A DNA stretch of 64,000 bases from Gp6-AA40 sp035649635 (GTDB lineage: Bacteria > Acidobacteriota > Vicinamibacteria > Vicinamibacterales > UBA2999). A program made the translations under genes and the position numbers. Below are positions 1 to 7,745 of the stretch, piece by piece. The stretch lies in the NCBI GenBank assembly GCA_035649635.1, contig DASRJE010000154.1, forward strand, positions 1 to 64,000. Direction: 5' to 3'. Position 1 is the first letter of the stretch. Every line of letters starts with the position of its first letter. The notes beneath the pieces are model-generated. The model made no database searches. It was not told the DNA's origin and saw only the letters and a list, made by a program, of their open reading frames with translations.

Positions 1-2
1 CC

Positions 3-275
3 AAGCTCGACGCCAGAGACTACGGCATGAACGGCAATGACGCGGGCGGCCGGCTCAAAGAACATACCTGGCTGCCGGTCGATTACGCCGACGGCCTTAT
101 TCGGATTGGCACGCAGTCGGCGATCATTCAGCCGGAAGCGGGTGCGCTGCTCCGGAAGTTGATGATCGAACGCGGAATTCCCGCGCCGCCGCCAGGTCGG
201 ACCCTCGAGAGCGTCTGTCTGGCTCCTGAACTGTGTGATGACGTCCAGCCCGAGGAACTCCAGGATCTGAAGTAG
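3..275 (+). CDS. C-terminal part of an unidentified protein, cut by the window edge
   Basis: The reading frame is open from the left edge (the first in-frame codon begins at base 3) and ends with TAG at 273-275, so only the last 90 or so residues are present. I do not recognise the family. The tail is hydrophilic with a proline-rich stretch (IPAPPPGR) and two cysteines near the end (VCLAPELC). It stops 39 bases before the next start on the same strand, so it may share a transcript with the secreted protein and VOC protein that follow. An internal ATG at 27 exists but is unlikely to be the start because the frame stays open upstream of it. Confidence 0.5.
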   Translation, partial: KLDARDYGMNGNDAGGRLKEHTWLPVDYADGLIRIGTQSAIIQPEAGALLRKLMIERGIPAPPPGRTLESVCLAPELCDDVQPEELQDLK

Positions 276-314
276 TCGTTGTCGAGAACTCGCGCTCTGA
301 GGCCGAGGAGGGTT

Positions 315-1415
315 ATGCGTCGTTATCTGATTGCGTGCGTACTGATACTCCTCGGCATCGGGTCAGCCGTTCCAGCCTGGGCTCAGGCCAAGGGGGCGGC
401 CGCTGAGGCATCCGCCGCTGCCTCCGTCAACCCGCACTGGGCAGCACCGAAGCTGTCATGGGGCCATCCCGATCTCGAGGGCATCTGGACGAGCGACGAC
501 ATGCGCGGCGTGCCGATGTCGCGGCCGCAGCAGTTCGGCTCGCGCCAATCTCTCAACGACGAGGAATTCGCTGCGCGCGCGCGCGAGCGCGCCGAAGCGC
601 GGAGGGTCGACGACGCGAGGACAGGCACTTTTCGCAACGAGGAAGGCTCGCGCGACTTCGGGTACACCTCGCTTGTGATCGAGCCGGCGGACGGACGAAT
701 TCCGGCCTTCACGGCCGAGGCCCGAACCCGCCCCACGCCGCGCGGGACCGGCGGCGTGGGTCCCTTCAACAGCATCGACGACTTCAGCTTGTGGGACCGC
801 TGCATCACGCGCGGTCTCGCGGGGTCGTGGCTTCCAGTGGTGTACGGCAACGGCACGCGCATCATCCAAACGCCGGATTCGGTCATCATCGCGCACGAGA
901 TGGTGCACGAGACGCGTGTCATCCCGCTCGACCCTTCGACAAGCTCAGGGTCGCCCCGAGCGGAGTCGAGGGGCGAAAGGTGGGGTCACATGGGTGCGGC
1001 GATCAAGCAGTACATGGGGGTTTCGCGCGGCCACTGGGATGGCAACACGCTCGTTATCGAAACGACCAACTTCACCGATCGCATTGCGGCCACCGGCGGC
1101 GGTGGCGTCCGGTTCAGCGACGCGCTGAAGACGACGGAGCGGATCACACGAATCGATCCACATATGGTCGAACTGGAGCTGCGAGTCGACGACCCGAAGA
1201 CCTACGTCGCGCCATGGACGCTCCGGATGACGCTCACCAGCCAGCCCGGCTACGAGATCTACGAATATGGCTGTCACGAGGGCAACCGCTCCGTTCCGAA
1301 CGCGCTGAGCGGCGAGCGGGTCTACGAGAAGCAGGCGGCGGACAACGCCGCGAAGGGGCTGCCGCCACCCGAGCGCGTATTCGAGAAGGTCAACGGCGAC
1401 GATCGCGGTCGGTGA
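315..1415 (+). CDS. Exported protein of the GxWxGxTLVxET family, with an inserted repeat
   Basis: A 366-residue protein with a Sec-type signal (MRRYLIACVLILLGIG, cleavage after AWAQ). The ATG at 315 is chosen because GAGGAGG lies just upstream; a TTG at 279 would add 12 residues of non-signal sequence. After the signal come DLEGIWTSDD and, near residues 240-255, GHWDGNTLVIETTNFTDR. The second motif is shared with the proteins at 27612, 29608, 33784 and 34568, so this is one of five paralogues in the window. The function is unknown. Residues of about 206-220 (STSSGSPRAESRG) are encoded by a palindromic repeat at 931-974 and look like an in-frame insertion. The stop overlaps the GTG of the next gene, which suggests translational coupling. 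Confidence 0.8.
   Translation: MRRYLIACVLILLGIGSAVPAWAQAKGAAAEASAAASVNPHWAAPKLSWGHPDLEGIWTSDDMRGVPMSRPQQFGSRQSLNDEEFAARARERAEARRVDDARTGTFRNEEGSRDFGYTSLVIEPADGRIPAFTAEARTRPTPRGTGGVGPFNSIDDFSLWDRCITRGLAGSWLPVVYGNGTRIIQTPDSVIIAHEMVHETRVIPLDPSTSSGSPRAESRGERWGHMGAAIKQYMGVSRGHWDGNTLVIETTNFTDRIAATGGGGVRFSDALKTTERITRIDPHMVELELRVDDPKTYVAPWTLRMTLTSQPGYEIYEYGCHEGNRSVPNALSGERVYEKQAADNAAKGLPPPERVFEKVNGDDRGR
931..974. repeat. Palindromic repeat element inserted in a coding region
   Basis: Two imperfect inverted arms, CCCTTCGACAAGCTCAGGG at 932-950 and CCCCGAGCGGAGTCGAGGGG at 954-973, are separated by only a few bases. The element lies inside the exported protein gene at 315-1415 without breaking its frame. 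It encodes a Ser/Gly/Arg-rich stretch unlike the flanking protein. From memory, repeats of the CCTTCGAC...GTCGAAGG type are dispersed in many environmental bacterial genomes; the genome-wide copy number cannot be seen here. Confidence 0.7.
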
Positions 1416-2548
1416 AGCGTCTATCTGCAAGGCTCGTCGTCGTGCTGCTCGCCGCCACGGTCGGCGCCGCGGTGGGAGCATTGACCGCTACCAGAGAAGA
1501 GGTAGTGGCCACGGCCTCGGCTCGGCTTCGCGCAGACGCTTCGGCGGGGCAGGCCCAGGCGAGGGCCGCACTGCCGATTCCCGCTCTTCATCATGCCGGC
1601 CTCAACGTCGTCGACCCTGCGCGGTCGCAGCAGTTCTACAAGACCATCTGGCCACAGGGCGAAGTCACGACGTTCGCGGGCCTGCCGGCGTACAAGTCGA
1701 ACATGTACCTTCTCTTCACGAAGGTGAACCAGCCCGCCGGCGGTACATGGGATCCGAAGGAGCACCGGTCGATCCCGCAGAGCGTGTTCTGGCACATCGG
1801 TTTCGAAACACAGACGCCGACGGCCACGATCAAGGAGCGCTTGAAGGCGGCCAACGCGACACTCGTGCCGTTGTTCACGAGCGACAGGGACTCGGGCTCG
1901 ATCTGGCGCGCAGGCGAAATGGGCTACGGTCGGAATCCTATTGTTACGGCGAAGATGATGGCCGAGCGCCCGGCGGGCCAGCCGCAGGAAGGTGGCTATG
2001 CCTACTTCCTCGGACCCGATCAGGAACTGATCGAAGCCGGTGGCGGGCCGGGAGAGGAGGACATCTTCAACCACGTTCACTTCGTCCACGAACAACCGTG
2101 GTGCGCGGCGCAGTGGTATGTCGAGCACCTGGGGTTCAAGCCGCAGCAGATCAGGAATCCGGCAACGAAAGAACTGATTGAGGCGCCGATCCCGCAGCCG
2201 TGTCAGGGCCCGATCGGACCTCCGAGTTGGCCGTCTTTGCAGCAGCAGGGCACTCTGCGCGATCCGCGCGTGACCGTCACTCTAACAGGCACCAACTTCT
2301 CCTGGTACGTCCGTCCGTGTCAGGCGGGCCGCTGCCGCGAAGGCGACGTCAGGTTGGTACCCTCGCGTGGACAGGTGTTGGACCACATCGGCCTGACCTA
2401 TCCAGACCTCGATACGCATGTGCCGCGCCTGCGCAGGGAAGGGGTGAAGATCCTCGAAGAGGTCCACAAGTGGGGCGACACCCGCGCCGCGATGATCGAG
2501 GACCTCGATGGCCTGGCGATCATGCTCATCGAACGGAAGGAACCCTGA
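1412..2548 (+). CDS. Exported VOC (glyoxalase/bleomycin resistance fold) family protein
   Basis: A 378-residue protein starting at GTG 1412, which overlaps the TGA of the upstream gene; an N-terminal hydrophobic segment (LVVVLLAATVGAAVGAL) looks like a signal or anchor. Three VOC-type half-motifs are visible: IPALHHAGLNVVDPARSQQF near residue 55, FNHVHFVHEQPWCAAQWYVE in the middle, and LDHIGLTYPDLDTHVPRLRR with a closing DLDGLAIMLIE. VOC proteins bind a metal and act on small molecules as dioxygenases, isomerases or resistance proteins; the substrate here cannot be told. Being exported is unusual for this fold but recurs in this kind of genome. The C-terminal end overlaps the next frame by about 40 bases. 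Confidence 0.8.
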   Translation: MKRLSARLVVVLLAATVGAAVGALTATREEVVATASARLRADASAGQAQARAALPIPALHHAGLNVVDPARSQQFYKTIWPQGEVTTFAGLPAYKSNMYLLFTKVNQPAGGTWDPKEHRSIPQSVFWHIGFETQTPTATIKERLKAANATLVPLFTSDRDSGSIWRAGEMGYGRNPIVTAKMMAERPAGQPQEGGYAYFLGPDQELIEAGGGPGEEDIFNHVHFVHEQPWCAAQWYVEHLGFKPQQIRNPATKELIEAPIPQPCQGPIGPPSWPSLQQQGTLRDPRVTVTLTGTNFSWYVRPCQAGRCREGDVRLVPSRGQVLDHIGLTYPDLDTHVPRLRREGVKILEEVHKWGDTRAAMIEDLDGLAIMLIERKEP

Positions 2549-4040
2549 TCCGAGTCACCTTGGGCGAAACCTGCTAGCATTCCCCATTCTTCGAGCTCAC
2601 GTTCCGATCGTCTGCCTCCTGCTGCTCGTCGAGGGTAGCGGGAGCCTCGACGCGCGGCGTCCTCGCGTGCAGGGGCAAGGTGCGACGACTGTCGGCAATC
2701 GGCCACGATTCATCGGCTTCGCCGAGGCACGGCCGATTCTCACAGAGCTTGCCGGCAAGCTGCCATCCCAGCTCAACGCGCTGAGCGCGGCGCAGATGGA
2801 AAACGTGTGGCCGGACTGGATCGGGCGCCACGATCGGGAGATTCGTGCGCGGCTCGAGCAGGGCGACGAAGACACGATCGTCAACTGGATGCTGTTCGGG
2901 ACGTCGTTCACGTCGAGACCGCGCGCGGTGCTCGGTGCCGTGGAAGCGGGGGCGGCCGATCAGGAACTGGTATTACGCCGCACGATCGAGTTGATCTCGG
3001 CCCGCCTCGACGATCTGCTGCAGGCGCTGGCCGCTCCCGGCACTGACGAACGCCGGCGGTTCGCCCGTGCGTTCCTCGAGCGAAAAGGACTTCGTTTCAC
3101 GACGAACGCGGACAAGGACGCCGCGCGAGAGTACCTGCGCGCCGCCGTCATACGGGTCGCCAACGAACAGGACCAGATCGAGCAGGAACTCGGGGCTACT
3201 GGCAGCGGCGATCCGCGGGTGGAGTTTGCGCAGCGTTCCCGGCTCTTCCGCACGCGCGGCCTGTCGCTCGACACCTCGCTGCTTCCCAACTATTCCATCG
3301 ACCAGGCGCTGACGGCGATCAAGGCACGAGGCCTGCTGAAGCCCGGAGCGGTGAAGCGGGTCGCCATCGTCGGTCCGGGGCTCGACTTCGCAGACAAGGA
3401 TGTCGGCTTCGATTTCTATCCGCAACAGACGCTGCAGCCATTCGCTGTGCTCGATGCGCTCAAGCGCCTGGACCTTGTGAGCTCACCGAGCGATCCGGAG
3501 GTTGTGCTGCTCGACATCAGCCCCAGGATTGTCGATCACGTGAAACAGGCGCGAGCTCGCGCCACGAAAAACATTGGTTACACGCTGAACCTCCCGCTAC
3601 CAAAGAGCACGCCGTGGCTTCTCGAAGTGCGCACGTATTGGCAGACGTTTGGTGATCGGATTGGCGCGCCGGCTCAGGCACCCAGCTCGAAGGCGATTAC
3701 TGACGCGGCGGAGCTTCGGGCGGTTCGTGTGAGGCCGGCGACGGTTCAGCGCATGTCGGTGATGGACTTGAACATCGTGACTCAGCGTCTCGATGGGGAA
3801 CCGTTCGACCTTGTGATCGCCACCAACGTGTTCATCTACTATGACGAACTCGAGCAGGCGCTGGCCATGTCGAATGTCGGGGCTCTGTTGAAACCTGGTG
3901 CGTTTCTACTGGCGAACTTCTCGGCACCGAATCTGAAATCGGTCACGATTCGCCCCGTCGAGACGACGGAAACCATCTACGCTCGCACGGCCAGCGAGAA
4001 CATCCGCGATTTCATCGTCTGGTACCAGGCCGGCAACTAA
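2508..4040 (+). CDS. Methyltransferase-like protein with N-terminal hydrophobic segment
   Basis: A frame of 510 residues. The C-terminal half carries a Rossmann-type SAM-binding pattern: RVAIVGPGLDFADKDVGFDF, an acidic second strand (EVVLLDISPRIVDHV), and FDLVIATNVFIYYDELEQAL followed by GALLKPGAFLLANF, as in class I methyltransferases. The N-terminal half is helical and charged with no family I recognise. The ATG at 2508 overlaps the VOC gene by 41 bases; a likely exported or anchored start lies further on, before PIVCLLLLVEGSGSLDA, but no convincing start codon with a ribosome site is visible there, so the start is uncertain. It follows two exported-protein genes and precedes an AT-rich element. 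A periplasmic methyltransferase would lack SAM, so an anchored cytosolic domain or a repurposed fold are both possible. Confidence 0.65.
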   Translation: MAWRSCSSNGRNPDPSHLGRNLLAFPILRAHVPIVCLLLLVEGSGSLDARRPRVQGQGATTVGNRPRFIGFAEARPILTELAGKLPSQLNALSAAQMENVWPDWIGRHDREIRARLEQGDEDTIVNWMLFGTSFTSRPRAVLGAVEAGAADQELVLRRTIELISARLDDLLQALAAPGTDERRRFARAFLERKGLRFTTNADKDAAREYLRAAVIRVANEQDQIEQELGATGSGDPRVEFAQRSRLFRTRGLSLDTSLLPNYSIDQALTAIKARGLLKPGAVKRVAIVGPGLDFADKDVGFDFYPQQTLQPFAVLDALKRLDLVSSPSDPEVVLLDISPRIVDHVKQARARATKNIGYTLNLPLPKSTPWLLEVRTYWQTFGDRIGAPAQAPSSKAITDAAELRAVRVRPATVQRMSVMDLNIVTQRLDGEPFDLVIATNVFIYYDELEQALAMSNVGALLKPGAFLLANFSAPNLKSVTIRPVETTETIYARTASENIRDFIVWYQAGN

Positions 4041-4190
4041 CTCATTATTGATCTTTGATCGTTGATTAGTGATTCGTTGTGGAATGGAGATTCTTGATTG
4101 GTGAATCGTCCATCAACAGTTCAAGAATCAGAAACGATTCAATAATCAAAAATCGCGAAATCTCCGATTGAAGGATCAGAGTTAGTATCA
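4041..4190. repeat. AT-rich intergenic element of TTGAT-type units in opposite orientations
   Basis: The gap between the methyltransferase-like gene and the next gene is much richer in A/T than its surroundings. The left part has TTGAT/GATTG units (TTGATCTTTGATCGTTGATT, GATTCGTTG). The right part has the complementary form (AAGAATCAGAAACG, CAATAATCAAAAATC), giving a loose inverted repeat. A sister element lies at 7543-7745. No gene is visible in it. Confidence 0.6.
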
Positions 4191-4195
4191 GCGCC

Positions 4196-5950
4196 ATGGT
4201 CACCGGACGGTTGCGGGGATCGATGGGGCCTCTAGCCGTTGCGCTGCTGGCGTTCTCGTGCTCCGAGCACCGGTCGTCTGGTAAAGCCAGCGCGACGTCG
4301 CGCGAGGGTGTCGAATGGTTCACCGACCGTGCCCGTGAATCGGGCCTTGACTTCGTTCACTTCAACGGCATGACCGGTGCCTTTCACTTTCCCGAAGTCA
4401 TTCCGCCCGGCGTCGCCCTCTTCGATTACGACAACGACGACGATCTCGATGTTTTCGTGCCACAGGGGCAGATGCTCGGGAAGCGCGCGCTGAGCGAAGC
4501 CTTGAAGCAGCCGCAGGTTCCTCTCAAAAGTCGCCTCTACCGCAACGATCTCGAGATTCACGAAAGCCGCGCGCACACGCTGCGATTCAGCGACGTGACC
4601 GATGCCAGCGGTATCGCGGTTCATGGCTACGCCATGGGCGCGGCAACCGGTGACTTCAACAACGATGGCTGCGTGGACCTGTACGTGACCAACCTCGACG
4701 TGAGCCAACTGTTCCGCAACAACTGCAACGGCACATTCACCGACGTCTCGAAGGCGAGTCGTGCAGAGGATCGCGGCTGGAGCGTCTCCGCGTCGTTCGT
4801 CGACTACGACCGTGACGGGTGGCTCGACCTGTTTGTGGGCCACTACGTCTACTACAGCATCGACACGGACAAACCGTGCCTCCATTCGATCGGCAGCCTC
4901 GTCGACTACTGCCCGCCCAGTGTGTACCGCCCGCAGCCTGGCCGCCTCTATCACAACAACCGCGACGAAACATTCACTGACGTCACCACCACGGCAGGGA
5001 TGTCGCGTGAGTTCGGCCCAGCGCTTGGCGTCTCGACGGCCGACTTCAACGGCGATGGGTGGATCGATATCTATGTGGCCAATGACGGCGCGCCAAACCA
5101 GCTCTGGATCAACCGGCACGACGGCACCTTCACGAACACGGGGCTGCTCGCCGGTGTGGCGCTCGGTGCCGACGGTGAAGCAAAAGGGAGCATGGGCGTC
5201 GACGCAGCAGACTTCGACCATGATGGCGACGAAGACCTGTTCGTCACCGAGCTCGCGCGTGAGGGCCACGATCTCTATCTGAACGACGGGTCCGGGGTCT
5301 TCGTGGAACGGGCCGCCACCGCAGGAATCAGGCTTTCAAGCCTGCCATATACAGGCTTCGGCGCGGCCTGGTTCGATTTCGACAACGACGGCTGGCTGGA
5401 CATTCTGACCGTCAATGGAGCGGTCAGGCATTCGGCCGAGGCGCTCACCCGCAACGAAAAATTCGCGCTGCAGCAGCCCAAGCAGCTGTTTCGCAATCTT
5501 GGTAACGGTCACTTCGCGGACGTCACCGAAGGGGCGGGAGCAGCCCTGCGCACTCCGGACGTCAGTCGCGGCGCTGCGTTCGGCGACGTAGACAACGATG
5601 GTGACACCGATGTCATAGCGGCAAATGACAACGGACCGATCAGGTTGCTGATCAACAACGTCGGCAACGCCAGACATTGGATCGGCCTGAGAGTGTTGGG
5701 ACGCCAGGGTCGCGACATCGTTGGCGCGCGCGTGGGTATTGTTCGCGCGAACGCTCTCACGCTCTGGCGTCGCGTCCGCGCCGATGGCAGCTACGCGTCC
5801 GCCAGTGATCCGAGAGTGCTTGTCGGCCTCGGTGACACGGCCGCAATCATCAACAAGGTCCGTGTTGAATGGCCGGACGGGCGCGCCGAAGAATGGGCTG
5901 ATGTTCCCGTTGATCGATACACCACGCTGAAGGAAGGCGAAGGCCGGTGA
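4196..5950 (+). CDS. FG-GAP/VCBS-repeat lipoprotein with ASPIC/UnbV C-terminus (CRTAC1-like)
   Basis: A 584-residue protein. The start is followed by a lipoprotein-type signal (LAVALLAFSC), so it is probably tethered in the envelope. Seven calcium-binding DxDxDG-type loops mark a beta-propeller: DYDNDDDLDVF, DFNNDGCVDLYV, DYDRDGWLDLFV, DFNGDGWIDIYV, DFDHDGDEDLFV, DFDNDGWLDILT and DVDNDGDTDVIA. The last 90 residues (VGARVGI, RRVRADGSYASASD, VGLGD, VEWPDGR) match the ASPIC/UnbV domain. Proteins of this architecture are common in Acidobacteriota and Planctomycetota, usually with TPR proteins, and their role is not known. It overlaps the TPR gene by 4 bases (GTGA) and heads a four-gene cassette. 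ATG 4196 has no clear ribosome site; ATG 4223 is an alternative. Confidence 0.88.
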   Translation: MVTGRLRGSMGPLAVALLAFSCSEHRSSGKASATSREGVEWFTDRARESGLDFVHFNGMTGAFHFPEVIPPGVALFDYDNDDDLDVFVPQGQMLGKRALSEALKQPQVPLKSRLYRNDLEIHESRAHTLRFSDVTDASGIAVHGYAMGAATGDFNNDGCVDLYVTNLDVSQLFRNNCNGTFTDVSKASRAEDRGWSVSASFVDYDRDGWLDLFVGHYVYYSIDTDKPCLHSIGSLVDYCPPSVYRPQPGRLYHNNRDETFTDVTTTAGMSREFGPALGVSTADFNGDGWIDIYVANDGAPNQLWINRHDGTFTNTGLLAGVALGADGEAKGSMGVDAADFDHDGDEDLFVTELAREGHDLYLNDGSGVFVERAATAGIRLSSLPYTGFGAAWFDFDNDGWLDILTVNGAVRHSAEALTRNEKFALQQPKQLFRNLGNGHFADVTEGAGAALRTPDVSRGAAFGDVDNDGDTDVIAANDNGPIRLLINNVGNARHWIGLRVLGRQGRDIVGARVGIVRANALTLWRRVRADGSYASASDPRVLVGLGDTAAIINKVRVEWPDGRAEEWADVPVDRYTTLKEGEGR

Positions 5951-7542
5951 GAGCATCCCTTCTCGTCGGCGCAACGATGCTCTGCGCCGTCAGCTGCGCG
6001 TCGAGCGACGAGCGCAAGACGGTCGATCGAGCTTCACTACGTCCGGTGGTCCTGCCGGATCTCTCGCGTGTTGAGGAATCGGTTCAGGCGCAGGTGCGCG
6101 AACGATACGCAGTGCTGCTTGGGAAACAGAAAGATCCGCAGACACCGGACGCCGATCTCGGGAAAGAATTTGGGGAGATGGGCCGGCTGCTGATGGCAGC
6201 AGAATTCCGCGATCCGGCCGAAGCGTCGCTCCTCAATGCCGAAGCGCTCGACCCGGGCGAGATGCGCTGGTCCTATTACCTCGGGTACCTGTATCGCGGG
6301 AAAGGGGACATCGTAAACGCGACTGTCGCCTTCGAGCGAGCGCTGCAGTCAGCGCCGAACGACGCGCCGACGATGATGTGGCTCGGGGAAGGAGCACTCG
6401 ATCAGGGACGAACCAACGTGGCGGAATCACGCTTCGCGAAAGCACTGTCCCTTCAGCCTCGCTCGGCCGCGGCGTCGTATGGTCTCGGACGCGTGGCGTT
6501 GGCGCAGAAGGATTACGCTCGGGCCGCGCAACATCTCGAACAGGCGCTGGCGCTCGACAGCACGGCATCAGTCATCCACTATTCGTTAGCCATGGCCTAC
6601 CGTGGTCTCGGCGACCAACGACGGGCTGAATCACATCTGCAGCAACGCGGCACGCTGCAGATCCGCCCCGATCCCTTGCGGAAGGAGCTCGACGAGCTCC
6701 TCCATAGTGCGCTCACCTACGAGAAAAATGCCGACGTCGCAGGCGCCAGAGGCGACTGGGCGGAAGCGACGGAGTATCTCAGAAAGGCCGTGACCTTGGC
6801 TCCGACGAGAGCGTCGCCGCATCACAAACTGGGCACGGCCCTCTTCTACACAGGCGATAAGCGCGGCGCGCACGAACAATTCCAGGAAGCGGTGCGGCTG
6901 TCGCCCGCCTTCGCCCAGGCGCACTACGCTCTTGGCGTGATCCACGAAGAGTCAGGCGATTATCAGGCGGCGATCGAATCCTTCTCGGCCGCGGTGAAAT
7001 ACGAGCCTGTCAATGTCGACGCCCGTCTCGGTCTGGCCAACGCGCTGAGACGAAGTGGCCAGCTCGCACCATCGCTATCGGAGTACGAGCGTATCCTGAA
7101 GATCGATCCGGGCTCCGTCAGGGCGCGTTTCGGCTACGTGGCCGCGCTCATCCGGTTGAACAGATATCAGGAAGCGAGCGAACGATTGGCGGAGGCCATG
7201 GATCTGTATCCGAATGAGCCCGTGTTCGCGCGCGCGGCCACCCGCCTGTTCGCCGCCGCGCCCGACGATCGTGTTCGTGACGGTCGTCGCGCGCTGGCGA
7301 TCGGTCACGAGCTTTTGCGCCGACAGCCGCGAACCCTTGACTTGGTGGAAACACTGGCGATGGCGTCGGCCGAGGCCGGGCAGTACAGCGAAGCGGTGCA
7401 GTGGCAACGTGAAGCAATCGAGTCGGCAGAACGCGCCGGCCGGCGAGATGCCACCCAGCGCCTGGCCGATAACCTGGAGCGGTACCAGGCCGGTCGGCCT
7501 TGCCGAACACCGTGGCGGGCGGACGAGCCGATTGAGTATTAG
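5947..7542 (+). CDS. TPR-repeat lipoprotein
   Basis: A 531-residue protein from GTG 5947, overlapping the stop of the FG-GAP gene. The signal MRASLLVGATMLCAVSC is a lipoprotein type, followed by a charged linker. From about residue 60 onward it is built of tetratricopeptide repeats, with several clear units such as WSYYLGYLYRGKGDIVNATV, AASYGLGRVALAQKDYARAA, SPHHKLGTALFYTGDKRGAH and AQAHYALGVIHEESGDYQAA. TPR arrays are protein-docking surfaces. The coupled translation with the propeller protein suggests the two products act together in the envelope, an inference from gene order. An AT-rich TTGAT element follows its stop codon. Confidence 0.88.
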   Translation: MRASLLVGATMLCAVSCASSDERKTVDRASLRPVVLPDLSRVEESVQAQVRERYAVLLGKQKDPQTPDADLGKEFGEMGRLLMAAEFRDPAEASLLNAEALDPGEMRWSYYLGYLYRGKGDIVNATVAFERALQSAPNDAPTMMWLGEGALDQGRTNVAESRFAKALSLQPRSAAASYGLGRVALAQKDYARAAQHLEQALALDSTASVIHYSLAMAYRGLGDQRRAESHLQQRGTLQIRPDPLRKELDELLHSALTYEKNADVAGARGDWAEATEYLRKAVTLAPTRASPHHKLGTALFYTGDKRGAHEQFQEAVRLSPAFAQAHYALGVIHEESGDYQAAIESFSAAVKYEPVNVDARLGLANALRRSGQLAPSLSEYERILKIDPGSVRARFGYVAALIRLNRYQEASERLAEAMDLYPNEPVFARAATRLFAAAPDDRVRDGRRALAIGHELLRRQPRTLDLVETLAMASAEAGQYSEAVQWQREAIESAERAGRRDATQRLADNLERYQAGRPCRTPWRADEPIEY

Positions 7543-7745
7543 ACTCTGTCGATTGAAGATTTAGCGATCTTTGATTGTCGATTCGTTGATGATTGTTGAT
7601 CGCCGACTGCTGATGTCTTGGAGGATTTGGGGCGGATTGTGGTGATCCGGTGATCTGAAGCCATCGCAAACTAGATCAAAAAAAACGCCAATCGACATTC
7701 GACAACGAATCAAGACTCAAGGATCAACAATCAAAGACCGATTAG
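7543..7745. repeat. Second AT-rich TTGAT-type element
   Basis: The left arm contains GATCTTTGATTGTCGATTCG and GTTGATGATTG. The right arm, read on the other strand, contains GTCTTTGATTGTTGATCC and TTGATTCGTTGTCG, so the two arms form an imperfect inverted repeat around a GC-richer centre. GATCTTTGAT and GATTCGTTG are shared with the element at 4041-4190. The right arm runs to within a few bases of the ATG at 7746, leaving no room for a normal ribosome-binding site. Confidence 0.6.

Noticed and set aside
27..275. Internal ATG at 27 as a true start of a small gene
   Set aside because: The frame is open to the window edge, and the residues before the ATG continue the same protein character.
2200..2577. 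Plus-strand open frame overlapping the VOC gene
   Set aside because: It is a shifted frame of the VOC gene with Arg/Pro-rich composition and no start signal.
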